Below, one piece after another: positions 34,635 through 41,881 of a DNA stretch of 64,000 nucleotides; within the stretch, counting starts at the first letter, position 1; each line of letters opens with the position of its first letter. This DNA is from UBA1952 sp965246905. Its GTDB lineage: Bacteria; Bacteroidota; Bacteroidia; Chitinophagales; Chitinophagaceae. Both the position numbers and the translations under genes were made by a program. Location of the stretch: positions 225,531 to 289,530 of the forward strand of contig CBDFFZ010000002.1 of NCBI GenBank assembly GCA_965246905.1, in the 5' to 3' direction. The notes below the pieces were generated by a model. It saw only the letters and a program-made list of their open reading frames with translations. It made no database searches and had not been told where the DNA came from.

Positions 34635-35057
34635 TTATTTGGTTGTGCGGATTCCAACACTTAATTTTTCTAGATTTATTGCCGCCTCTTTAGGCTTAAG
34701 CTCACATTCCCATATTGTATATATGCGCCAACCTAATGCCAATAACTCTTTAGTGACTAAATCATGGCGTCTTTGGTTGCCCCCGATTTTTCCTTCCCAA
34801 TAATCAACTCGAGTTTTAGGAATGTGACCAATGGAGCAGTCTGTGTGACCATGCCAGAAACATCCATGCACAAATATGGCCGCCTTGTATTTTGGTAATA
34901 CTATGTCTGGTTTACCAGGTAATCCTTTATCATGCAAACGGTATCGAAAACCTGCTGCATGAAGAAACTTTCTAACAATTATCTCTGGCTTTGTATGCTT
35001 TGAAGTTATGCGACTCATTAGCCAACTACGTTTTTCACGACTTAACTTATCTGCCAT
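34635..35057 (-). CDS. vsr: Very short patch repair endonuclease Vsr
   Basis: The 140-residue protein reads MADKLSREKRSWLMSRITSK, then KPDIVLPKYKAAIFVHGCFW and HGHTDCSIGHIPKTRVDYWEG, the classic Vsr signature with the catalytic Asp and zinc-binding His/Cys. Vsr nicks beside T:G mismatches arising from 5-methylcytosine deamination, fitting the adjacent methyltransferase. A start at 35084 is open but overlaps the HNH gene; 35057 leaves 7 nt. It is AT-rich like the rest of the island. Confidence 0.94.
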   Translation of the reverse strand: MADKLSREKRSWLMSRITSKHTKPEIIVRKFLHAAGFRYRLHDKGLPGKPDIVLPKYKAAIFVHGCFWHGHTDCSIGHIPKTRVDYWEGKIGGNQRRHDLVTKELLALGWRIYTIWECELKPKEAAINLEKLSVGIRTTK

Positions 35058-35064
35058 AAAAGCA

Positions 35065-35838
35065 TTATCCAAAAACGTTGCCAACTAAATTTTCAAGTCC
35101 TTTATTATGCTCTCGCAAAAATTTTCTACCCGGTAAAAACCGATCCGGCAACCGAATCTCAACTCCATCCACCTCCCGAAAATAATCCACCCCCAAAAGC
35201 TTCTCACAAACCCGCACCTTATAACTATCCGCATCCACAGTAATCAACCCTCTATCAAAAGCCTTATCATGCAGCGCATTCAAACAAAGGCCATTCGTAG
35301 GGTTCAGACGATTGCCCGCATCCTTGCCCCACGGCACGATATGGCTGGCCACCAATAATTCCGGGTGGGCAATGCCGGTGATGCAACAGGTATTATTATA
35401 GGTAGCCAGCACAATAGAGCGGAAGATCGATTGGTTTACCCGCGTCATTACCAGCCGCTCTTTGTTCAGCCCTTCTTTCGGCAAGTCTGTCTCGTCTACC
35501 GCATTGAGCGCGGCAACGGTGGTATGCTGCTTGGCGGCAAGGAGGCGCTCGCTTTCCAGCAGGGCAGCATCCCAATTATTATAGAACTCATTCCAGATCT
35601 CTTCGTCCAGCTTGCTGGCATTGGAGGCGCCCTTTATGCCGCGCGCCCTCAGCGAAGGATCGAGCGAGGCAAAGTTGACCAGCTTGTAGGAAACAGCGCT
35701 TGGCGTGCGGCCGACCAGCCCGGCAAGCGCTATTACTTTAGGGTTGCGGTTATGTATGGTGCCGAACGGGATCTTGCAGTAAAGATTGATCGCAAGGATC
35801 AGCTCTTCCCTTGTCCAAAGTGATTGGCCGGCTTTCAT
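35065..35838 (-). CDS. HNH endonuclease
   Basis: The 257-residue protein has a helical N-terminal part (TREELILAINLYCKIPFGTI, LVGRTPSAVSYKLVNFAS) and a C-terminal HNH domain with CCITGIAHPELLVASHIVPW, then NPTNGLCLNALHDKAFDRG, giving the His, Asn and His residues. This architecture is common for HNH restriction-type nucleases and for stand-alone anti-phage candidates. It sits 7 nt upstream of vsr. The first ~200 codons match core GC composition and only the 3' end is AT-rich, so it may mark the edge of the acquired block. Confidence 0.88.
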   Translation of the reverse strand: MKAGQSLWTREELILAINLYCKIPFGTIHNRNPKVIALAGLVGRTPSAVSYKLVNFASLDPSLRARGIKGASNASKLDEEIWNEFYNNWDAALLESERLLAAKQHTTVAALNAVDETDLPKEGLNKERLVMTRVNQSIFRSIVLATYNNTCCITGIAHPELLVASHIVPWGKDAGNRLNPTNGLCLNALHDKAFDRGLITVDADSYKVRVCEKLLGVDYFREVDGVEIRLPDRFLPGRKFLREHNKGLENLVGNVFG

Positions 35839-35866
35839 TTAGTGGTTTATTGGAGCTACAAACTAC

Positions 35867-36046
35867 TCATTCTTCCCATTCTCCCATAACAATCACAAAT
35901 CGGCACGCCTCATTCAGGCACTGCTCAATCGTACGCCGCGCATTCGTGTGGTAAAAGCTGGCGATCTCCTCCGTTCGGGTATAGCAAAAAGGGCAGGTAG
36001 CCGGCTGATCGTTGTAGCAATAAATGGTTTGTAGCTCATAGATCAT
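35867..36046 (-). CDS. Small CxxC protein, function unknown
   Basis: This 59-residue product begins MIYELQTIYCYNDQPATCPF and contains a CPFC pair, suggesting a small metal- or redox-binding fold, then NARRTIEQCLNEACRFVIVM. ATG 36046 overlaps the stop of the upstream gene by 4 nt (ATGA), which argues that it is translated. I do not recognise a family. Confidence 0.5.
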   Translation of the reverse strand: MIYELQTIYCYNDQPATCPFCYTRTEEIASFYHTNARRTIEQCLNEACRFVIVMGEWEE

Positions 36047-36357
36047 TTGGCAAGGGATTGAACGCGTTTCAAAAAGTCGGCAATGTCCTCATCACGGCTC
36101 ACGGGCTCGGCAGTTAGCTCCAAGCCGGCATACTCATGCCAGTCATGGTCCAGCTCACTATCCGGTTCAAATTCCTTAAAGTGAAGATCCGGCAGGCCCC
36201 AGCGATTTGCTACAAACCAGCCCTTATCGATCATGCATTCCCGCAGGGCCGCATCTATTGCCGGTAAGGCCAGCCTCGCCTTATTACTAAAGATTGTCTC
36301 GCCGTAGTTCTTATAGTTCCCGGCATCCCGGTACAGGTAGCGCAGCTTCACATTCAT
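36043..36357 (-). CDS. Conserved-looking hypothetical protein
   Basis: This 104-residue protein reads LRYLYRDAGNYKNYGETIFS, then LRECMIDKGWFVANRWGLPD and DHDWHEYAGLELTAEPV. There is no signal peptide or membrane helix. The aromatic-rich GLPDLHF...DHDWHE pattern looks conserved, but no catalytic function is evident. It is coupled to the small CxxC gene through the ATGA overlap, so the two are probably a pair. Confidence 0.6.
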   Translation of the reverse strand: MNVKLRYLYRDAGNYKNYGETIFSNKARLALPAIDAALRECMIDKGWFVANRWGLPDLHFKEFEPDSELDHDWHEYAGLELTAEPVSRDEDIADFLKRVQSLAK

Positions 36358-36525
36358 CCGCGCAAGCTACCAGGAATGCCGCCGTTTACATTCGACTATA
36401 AGTCAACTTTTAGAAAGAAGCCACAAATCCACCACTCCCACCATTTATCTACTATCATGCGATAAAGAAAGGGCCTCCGCCAATAGCATCTTTGCATCAA
36501 CAAAAACAAACAAAAACAAACCAAT

Positions 36526-36648
36526 ATGAAAAAGCTAACACCAGCAGCAACAGTAACCATCAATGGCGGCGGACTGAAACAGAATATGAAAAAGCTTACT
36601 TCCGTTGAAACCATCACCATCAATGGTGGCGGAATGAAATTGAACTAG
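36526..36648 (+). CDS. TINGGG peptide gene 1 (two 20-residue units)
   Basis: It encodes 40 residues made of two copies of one unit: MKKLTPAATVTINGGGLKQN followed by MKKLTSVETITINGGGMKLN. The A/C-rich leader (AACAAAAACAAACAAAAACA before the ATG) has no Shine-Dalgarno sequence, as usual in Bacteroidota. A CATCTTTG element at about 36488-36495 may be the -7 box for the set. The unit resembles the leader of double-glycine bacteriocin-type precursors (KKL...INGG) but has only a four-residue tail. It is the first of five adjacent genes. Confidence 0.7.
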   Translation: MKKLTPAATVTINGGGLKQNMKKLTSVETITINGGGMKLN

Positions 36649-36677
36649 ACCCAAACAAACAAACAAAAACAAACAAC

Positions 36678-36800
36678 ATGAAAAAGCTAACAGCAGCAGC
36701 AACAACAACCATCAATGGCGGTGGGCTGAAACAGAATATGAAAAAGCTGACTTCCGTTGAAACCATCACCATCAACGGCGGTGGAATGAAAATAAACTAG
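36678..36800 (+). CDS. TINGGG peptide gene 2 (two units)
   Basis: The 40-residue product is MKKLTAAATTTINGGGLKQN followed by MKKLTSVETITINGGGMKIN. It starts 29 nt after gene 1, and the spacer repeats the ACCCAAACAAACA...ACAAAC pattern. The coding sequence differs from gene 1 mainly at synonymous or tail positions. Confidence 0.7.
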   Translation: MKKLTAAATTTINGGGLKQNMKKLTSVETITINGGGMKIN

Positions 36801-36833
36801 ACCCAAACAAACAAACTAACAAAAACAGACAAC

Positions 36834-36956
36834 ATGAAAAAGCTAACAGCAATAGAATCAACAACCATTAACGGCGGCGGCACATTCTTGAACATGAAAA
36901 AGCTCACCTCGGTGGAAACAGTAACCATCAACGGCGGCGGCATCAACTTCAACTAA
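36834..36956 (+). CDS. TINGGG peptide gene 3 (two units)
   Basis: The 40-residue product is MKKLTAIESTTINGGGTFLN followed by MKKLTSVETVTINGGGINFN. The first-unit tail TFLN and second-unit tail INFN differ from those of the other genes while MKKLT and TINGGG are constant. Confidence 0.7.
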   Translation: MKKLTAIESTTINGGGTFLNMKKLTSVETVTINGGGINFN

Positions 36957-36993
36957 TCACCTCCCACTTTCTCAACTTTCTTAAAACAAACAC

Positions 36994-37116
36994 ATGAAAA
37001 AACTAACAGCAGCAGCAACAACAACCATCAATGGCGGTGGAATGCAATTGAATATGAAAAAACTCACTTCAGTTGAAACCATCACCATCAATGGTGGCGG
37101 ACTTAACCTCAACTAA
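36994..37116 (+). CDS. TINGGG peptide gene 4 (two units)
   Basis: The 40-residue product is MKKLTAAATTTINGGGMQLN followed by MKKLTSVETITINGGGLNLN. The upstream spacer is CTTTC/CAAC-rich and lacks the ACCCAAAC motif, so it may carry its own expression signal. Confidence 0.7.
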   Translation: MKKLTAAATTTINGGGMQLNMKKLTSVETITINGGGLNLN

Positions 37117-37158
37117 GCTCCCTACTCAATCTCTTTCAGCTATTTAATACCAGATACT

Positions 37159-37221
37159 ATGAAAAAGCTTTCGGCGACAGCATCACAAACCATCAACGGT
37201 GGTGGCCTTAATTTGAATTGA
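37159..37221 (+). CDS. TINGGG peptide gene 5 (single unit)
   Basis: The 20-residue product is one unit, MKKLSATASQTINGGGLNLN, with stop TGA. It shows that a single unit is a complete reading frame and closes the cluster ahead of the terminator at 37244. Confidence 0.65.
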   Translation: MKKLSATASQTINGGGLNLN

Positions 37222-37243
37222 TCCCTCCCCCAAAATGCTTTGA

Positions 37244-37273
37244 AGCAGCCTGTACCCACAGGCTGCTTTTTTG
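37244..37273 (+). terminator. Intrinsic terminator of the peptide cluster
   Basis: AGCAGCCTGT pairs exactly with ACAGGCTGCT around a 4-nt loop, followed by TTTTTTG. It lies 23 nt after the last peptide stop and has no other gene to serve. Confidence 0.85.
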
Positions 37274-37290
37274 TTTGTACCGGTCATCAG

Positions 37291-37443
37291 GAATGCGGCG
37301 CTTATTAGGGTCTATCCAGAAAATACTTTTGTCATCCTGAGCTTGCCGAAGGATAATAAGCAATAAAGCTTCAACAAGCTCAGCCTGACAATTGTTGATG
37401 GGGGTTGTCTATTTTCTGGATAGGCGCTTAGTCCGCCGCATTC
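37291..37443. repeat. MITE-like element
   Basis: The element is bounded by imperfect ~35-bp inverted ends that both begin GAATGCGGCG and both contain a perfect 14-bp pair (CTATCCAGAAAATA and TATTTTCTGGATAG). An inner GTCATCCTGAGCTTG/CAAGCTCAGCCTGAC palindrome belongs to a widespread TCATCCTGAG-type repeat. It has no coding capacity. Confidence 0.55.
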
Positions 37444-37676
37444 TTTTATCCAGCCATATCTGCCCTGCACCATCGATCGATACAAACGGCAGCGAATATT
37501 ATTCCAAAAAAAATCCCCACAACAGGAAACATATATTCATTAATATTTTTCCAAAATTTTTGTGGCCGCAAATTATTAAACGGCAAAGCCTTGTGTCATA
37601 TAATTTTAAAAGCGTATTTAGTTTGGCGCGGTAATTGGTAGGGTATAAGTATCACCTAAACACAAAAATTAAAAAA
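37444..37676. other. Intergenic region before frameshifted hypothetical
   Basis: AT-rich; TTAGTTTG at about 37619-37626 is a possible -7 box. No gene was seen. Confidence 0.3.
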
Positions 37677-38439
37677 ATGGAAGACCAGGTAAAAAGAGCC
37701 TATGATGGCACCGACGCAGAAATGATCCTTGCCTTAGACGTCCTTATCGACGCCGCAATGGAGCAGGAAGCCGCAATTGCCGGCAGAGCGGCCCCTCTGG
37801 ACGGAACAATACTTCGCGGAGCTCAAAGAGCGCGTTGCCGCTGCCGCCAGAAACATCATCGGTGCCAACAGCATCACCGCCCTTAAAACCGCTACTACCG
37901 CGGTAAAGCAGCAGTCCGCCACCTATCGTAAAGATCTGTCCCTCATTGCCCTCCAGATCACCGAGGATTACCGGAAAGAGCCTGCCCGCCGCGATGAGCT
38001 CCTCTCCTCCCTCGGCATCGGCCTGCACCCCTACGAGGCGGTCCATACCGGCGATCAGGAAGCCCTCTCTACGGTCCTGTTCCGCTTTGGCAAAGGCCTT
38101 ACGGAAGAGGTAAAGAAAGAGCTGACCGGCAAAGGCATCGGCGCAGTCCGCCTCAACCGACTGCAGGAAGCCGCCGTAGCTTTCCAGAAAGCCAATTCCG
38201 GGCAGGAAGGCGCCAAGAGCACCCGCCCAGTGCTCACCGGCACAGCCATCACCACCCTCAATGACCTCTATGCAGATGTAATGAGCGTGGCCAAAATAGC
38301 CGCCAGGCTCTTCTCGGAAAACAAACCCCTGAAAGCCCGCTTCGTCTATTCCAAAATATTAAAAGGCATCAACAGCTACCGCACCGGCAAATCCGCCGGC
38401 GGCGATGATGCGGCCACAGACCCGGGCAAAAAAGCATAG
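37677..38439 (+). pseudogene. Helical hypothetical protein, frameshifted
   Basis: The first frame from ATG 37677 gives MEDQVKRAYDGTDAEMILAL and continues to IAGRA. The next frame continues PLWTEQYFAELKERVAAAAR to a stop at 38439. Removing one G in AGAGCGGCCCC at about 37788 makes a single protein of about 253 residues. It is helical and soluble-looking, with no catalytic motif. Residues such as RRDELLSSLGIGLHPYEAVH and KARFVYSKILKGINSYRTGK resemble Bacteroidota hypothetical proteins I cannot name. The second frame alone (TTG 37777) would lose the N-terminal helices. Confidence 0.6.
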
Positions 38440-38514
38440 CCGGAGTCCCCCCATATTACTATGGCCAGAGCCCGTGCCGGTACCACCGCGCACGGGCTGT
38501 TTTATAAATATCCC

Positions 38515-38860
38515 CCCGAAGTAGCTACAACTTCTCCAGAAGCGCGTTCTCCCCCTCCCGAAGCCCCTACAACCTCTCCCGAAACCCGTTCTCCGTCTCC
38601 CGAAGCAGCTTCAGCCCCTCCCGAAGCTCGTTCTCCATCTCCCGAAGCATCTTCAACCCTTCCCGAAGCGCATTCTCTTTCTCCCGAAATCCATTCTCCA
38701 CCTCCCGAAGCACCTTCAGCGCCTCCCGAAACTCATTCACCGTCTCCCGCAGCGTCATCTGCGAAGGCCGAAACCCGTTCTCCGTCTCCCGAAGCATCTT
38801 CACCCCCTCCCGAAGCATCATCTGCGAAGGCCGAAGGCCATGCTGCATCTCCGAAACGCC
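38515..38860. repeat. 21-bp tandem repeat tract
   Basis: CTCCCGAAGC-type 21-bp units (for example CGTTCTCCGTCTCCCGAAGC then A) recur about 14-16 times, often alternating as a 42-bp pair with CTTCAGCCCCTCCCGAAG. The period is a multiple of three, so both strands stay open: SPSPEA-type repeats on plus, LREMENELREG-type heptads on minus. Confidence 0.7.
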
Positions 38861-38965
38861 ATCGACCCGGCCGCCGCAACACAGGGTTTCCCCCGCTGAC
38901 GGGGGAAAGCGGGCGAAAGCAGCGAAGCGGTTTCGCCCGCGAGGGGGTGGAGCGCAATAGCAGAT

Positions 38966-39103
38966 TGAAAGATCCCTGCGGGAGGACAAAGCCGCTGTAA
39001 CAAACTACTGTTATCTTCTGCTATTTCCTGCCCAAACTTTGTCATCCCGCAGGGATCTTTAGCACCCAAAGCCTGGCCAAAGATCCCTGCGGGATGACAA
39101 AGT
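38966..39103. repeat. Dispersed palindrome with 25-bp perfect arms
   Basis: The arms at 39036-39060 and 39079-39103 are exact complements built on TTTGTCATCCCGCAGGGATC. A third, slightly diverged direct copy lies at about 38966-38988. These resemble the TCATCC-type repeats at 37320 and 13950. Confidence 0.7.
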
Positions 39104-39192
39104 CCCTGTACCAAACTACTAAGTAAGCCGTAAGGGCCCGCGCGCAGCGCTGCCGGGATGGGGGCCAAACAGGGCAAACAAGCTGTGCCTGC

Positions 39193-39633
39193 TTACTCAC
39201 CGCGCAGCACTACCGCAAGGGTATAATACAGATTCACCGGCACACCCTGGTTCCTTGCCGGCTTCCACTTCGGCATCGAGCGGATCAGGCGCACGGCTTC
39301 ACTGTCCGCCTCAGCGCCTGCACTGCGCACTACTTTAGGTTCCGCGATCGTGCCATCCGCCATTACGATAAACTGTACGGCCACCTTGCCGCTGGCCGCA
39401 ACAGGCCGGGCATGGCTCTCCAGCCAGCCGGATACACTGCCGGGGAATTCCGGCATCTGCGCTACATAAGTGAATACCTGTGGGGCGGGTGCGGCAGCTT
39501 CATCGATAGGTGCTGCAACCGCTGCGTTTTTCCCGGCTGTATGGTGCCTAAGGGCAGTATGCCGGCGCTGTGCAAGGGCAAAGGCCGTAAACCCGGCAAG
39601 TATAAGGGGAATGGCAAGCAGATAGGCTCTCAT
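39193..39633 (-). CDS. TonB-family C-terminal domain protein
   Basis: From ATG 39633 the 146-residue product has one N-terminal membrane segment (MRAYLLAIPLILAGFTAFAL), an Ala/Pro-rich linker, and a TonB-like C-terminal domain: VAVQFIVMADGTIAEPKVVR then AVRLIRSMPKWKPARNQGVPV. Such proteins pass proton-motive energy to outer-membrane receptors, but no ExbB/ExbD is adjacent. The linker is short, so it may serve a non-transport role. The longer frame from 39765 crosses the divergent promoter and is not used. Confidence 0.8.
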   Translation of the reverse strand: MRAYLLAIPLILAGFTAFALAQRRHTALRHHTAGKNAAVAAPIDEAAAPAPQVFTYVAQMPEFPGSVSGWLESHARPVAASGKVAVQFIVMADGTIAEPKVVRSAGAEADSEAVRLIRSMPKWKPARNQGVPVNLYYTLAVVLRGE

Positions 39634-39758
39634 AAAAAAGCAGGCATTAAGATATCTGCTAAAGTTACGGGCGGCCACCAGCATCTGGCACAATATTACT
39701 GCCTCCTCCAATGGCCGTGCAGCAGAGGATACAATCCTGCATCTCCCTAAAAAAATCA

Positions 39759-41504
39759 ATGGCAATGAATGTAGCAGAACAGTTGGTAGCCATGCTCGTG
39801 GCAGCCGGCATCAAACGTATTTACGCCGTTACCGGCGATAGCCTCAACCACATCAACGAAGCTGTGCAGCAGCACCCGGAGCTACAGTGGATCCATGTGC
39901 GGCATGAGGAGGCCGGCGCCTATGCCGCTGCTGCCGAGGCAGAGCTTACGGGCAGCCTGGCCTGCTGTGCCGGCAGCTCCGGTCCCGGCCATGTACACCT
40001 TATCAACGGGCTGTACGATGCACATAAATCGGGAGCTCCGGTGCTGGCCATTGCCTCTACCTGCGCAACCAAGGAGTTTGGCACCGGCTACCACCAGGAA
40101 ACCAATACCATCAAGCTCTTCGACGATTGCAGCCATTACAACCATATAGCCACTACTCCGCAGCAGTTGCCCCGTATGGCGCAGGCGGCCATGCAGCATG
40201 CCTGGCACCGCAAAGGGGTAGCCGTGCTCGGCATCCCCGGAGACCTTACGGATAAGGAGGCAGAAGGCGCCGCATCCTCCATGCGCACGTATTTTTCGGC
40301 ATCCACCATCCGCCCGGCAGATAGTGAGGTACAGCAGCTTGCCACCCTCATCAACCAGCATCAGAAAATAACCATCTTCTGCGGCGTGGGGCGCTGCGGA
40401 TGCGCATGATGAGGTGGTGCAGCTTGCCGCTTTGCTCCAGGCGCCGGTGGGCTATTCGTTTCGTGGCAAGATGAGCATACAATACGGTAACCCGAATGAG
40501 GTTGGGATGACCGGTCTCCTTGGCCTCCCTTCTGCCGACCATGCCATGCACGAGGCCGGGCCTGGTTATCCTCCTCGGCACCGATTTCCCCTATATCGCC
40601 TTTATGCCTACGGATAATAAGATCGTGCAGATAGATACAATGCCGGAACGCCTGGGCCGCCGCGCAAAGCTGGAGCAGGGCCTGCACGGCGATGTAAAAA
40701 CTACGCTGAATGCACTGCTGCCGCTGCTCACCGCAAAGACGGACGACAGCTTCCTCAAAGCACAGCTCGAAGTATATGCACAGGTAAAAGCCCACCTGCA
40801 AACCTATGTGGAGGACCGTGGCAAGGCTAATGCCATTCATCCGGAATATGTAGCCTCGGTGATCGATAAAGCGGCGAACGATAATGCCATTTTTGCGCTG
40901 GATACCGGCATGTGCTGTGTATGGGGAGCCCGTTATATACAGGCCACCGGCAAGCGGCAACTGCTGGCCTCATGGGGGCCATGGCTCTATGGCCAATGCC
41001 ATGCCGCAGGCCATAGGTGCCGCCCTGAGCTGCCCCGGCAGGCAGGTAATAGCGCTCTGCGGCGATGGCGGGCTATCTATGCTCCTCGGCGATCTGGCAA
41101 CGATTAAACAATACAATCTCCCGGTAAAGATCATGGTGTTCAACAACCGCTCGCTGGGTATGGTAAAGCTGGAAATGGAAGTAGATGGCCTTAAAGACAC
41201 GGAGACGGATATGCTCAACCCGGACTTCGCGCTTGTAGCGCAGGCCATGGGTTTCCCAGGCATCACCGTAAGTGATCCGGAAGCAGTGGAAGGCGCTATA
41301 AAGCAGGCACTGATTACGGAAGGGCCGGTACTCCTGAACATTATGACCGACCCGAATGCGCTTGCCATGCCGCCCAAAATAGAGCTGAAGATGGTAAAGG
41401 GAATGGCTGCATCTATGACGAAGCTGATGCTCAGCGGGCACATGCAGGAAGCACTGGATACGGTAAAATCCAACTACAAGCATTTGAAGGATGTGCTGGA
41501 TTAA
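39759..41504 (+). pseudogene. poxB: Pyruvate oxidase/dehydrogenase-like ThDP enzyme, three frameshifts
   Basis: Three frames join into one ~580-residue thiamine-diphosphate enzyme. The N-terminal domain has IYAVTGDSLNHINEAV and HEEAGAYAAAAEAEL, with the catalytic Glu, then SSGPGHVHLINGLYDA. The middle domain has VGYSFRGKMSIQYGNPNEVG and VILLGTDFPY. The C-terminal ThDP domain has SWGHGSMANAMPQAIGAAL and CGDGGLSMLLGD. Each break is one extra G in a G-run (near 40391, 40560 and 40976). Protein quality is otherwise high, so sequencing error is as likely as decay. PoxB oxidatively decarboxylates pyruvate to acetate at the membrane; related activities cannot be excluded. Confidence 0.75.
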
Positions 41505-41881
41505 TGATCAGGTCATAGGTTCTTGGAGATATTTGTTGGCGAAGTATTGATGCTGCTATCGGGGCCGGCATAAAAGTGGTATGCTCTAAAGTCGGACTTA
41601 TTCTGTGGGAAGATTTCCAGGCCATCGTGGGTTGAGCGCAGTAAACAGCGCCTGGATTTATGCGCCACCCCGAAATGCTGATAAGTATCAGCCACATTAG
41701 TAGCGGCAGTCATTTAAAAGAACTGCTCGGAACCGGACTTTTGATATTCTTCTACACCGGCAGGAATCTAAACCCTGCCAACGTTTCTATGCAGCTTGCA
41801 GGAAAAGCTCGATAGTAAAGAAGGGATGAATGGTGCCAACGCCACGACTGCTCAATCGGCTTCCTTTTGCCCGGACAATAA
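41505..41881. other. Intergenic region with a dispersed repeat
   Basis: A 66-codon minus-strand frame (41513-41713) has no recognisable features and is not called. The segment from 41798 to 41870 is the second copy of the polA-upstream repeat. Confidence 0.4.
41798..41870 (+). repeat. Dispersed ~75-bp repeat, copy 2
   Basis: GCAGGAAAAGCTC, GATGAATGGTGCCAACGCCA, CGACTG and ATCGGCTTCC occur in the same order as on the minus strand at 16939-17014. Confidence 0.6.

Noticed and set aside
31605..35838. Assignment of the island to DISARM or BREX
   Set aside because: No helicase, PLD, PglZ or BrxC-like gene is present; only a C5-methyltransferase is shared with some DISARM loci.
36396..36623. 75-codon minus-strand frame over the first peptide gene
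   Set aside because: Antisense of the TINGGG units; its repeats simply mirror them.
38461..39000. A 179-codon Pro/Ser/Glu-rich frame
   Set aside because: Most of it is the 21-bp tandem repeat, with the rest in dispersed palindromes; both strands are open for the same reason.
41513..41713. 66-codon minus-strand frame between poxB and the AI-2E gene
   Set aside because: No recognisable domain, start context or coupling to a neighbour.
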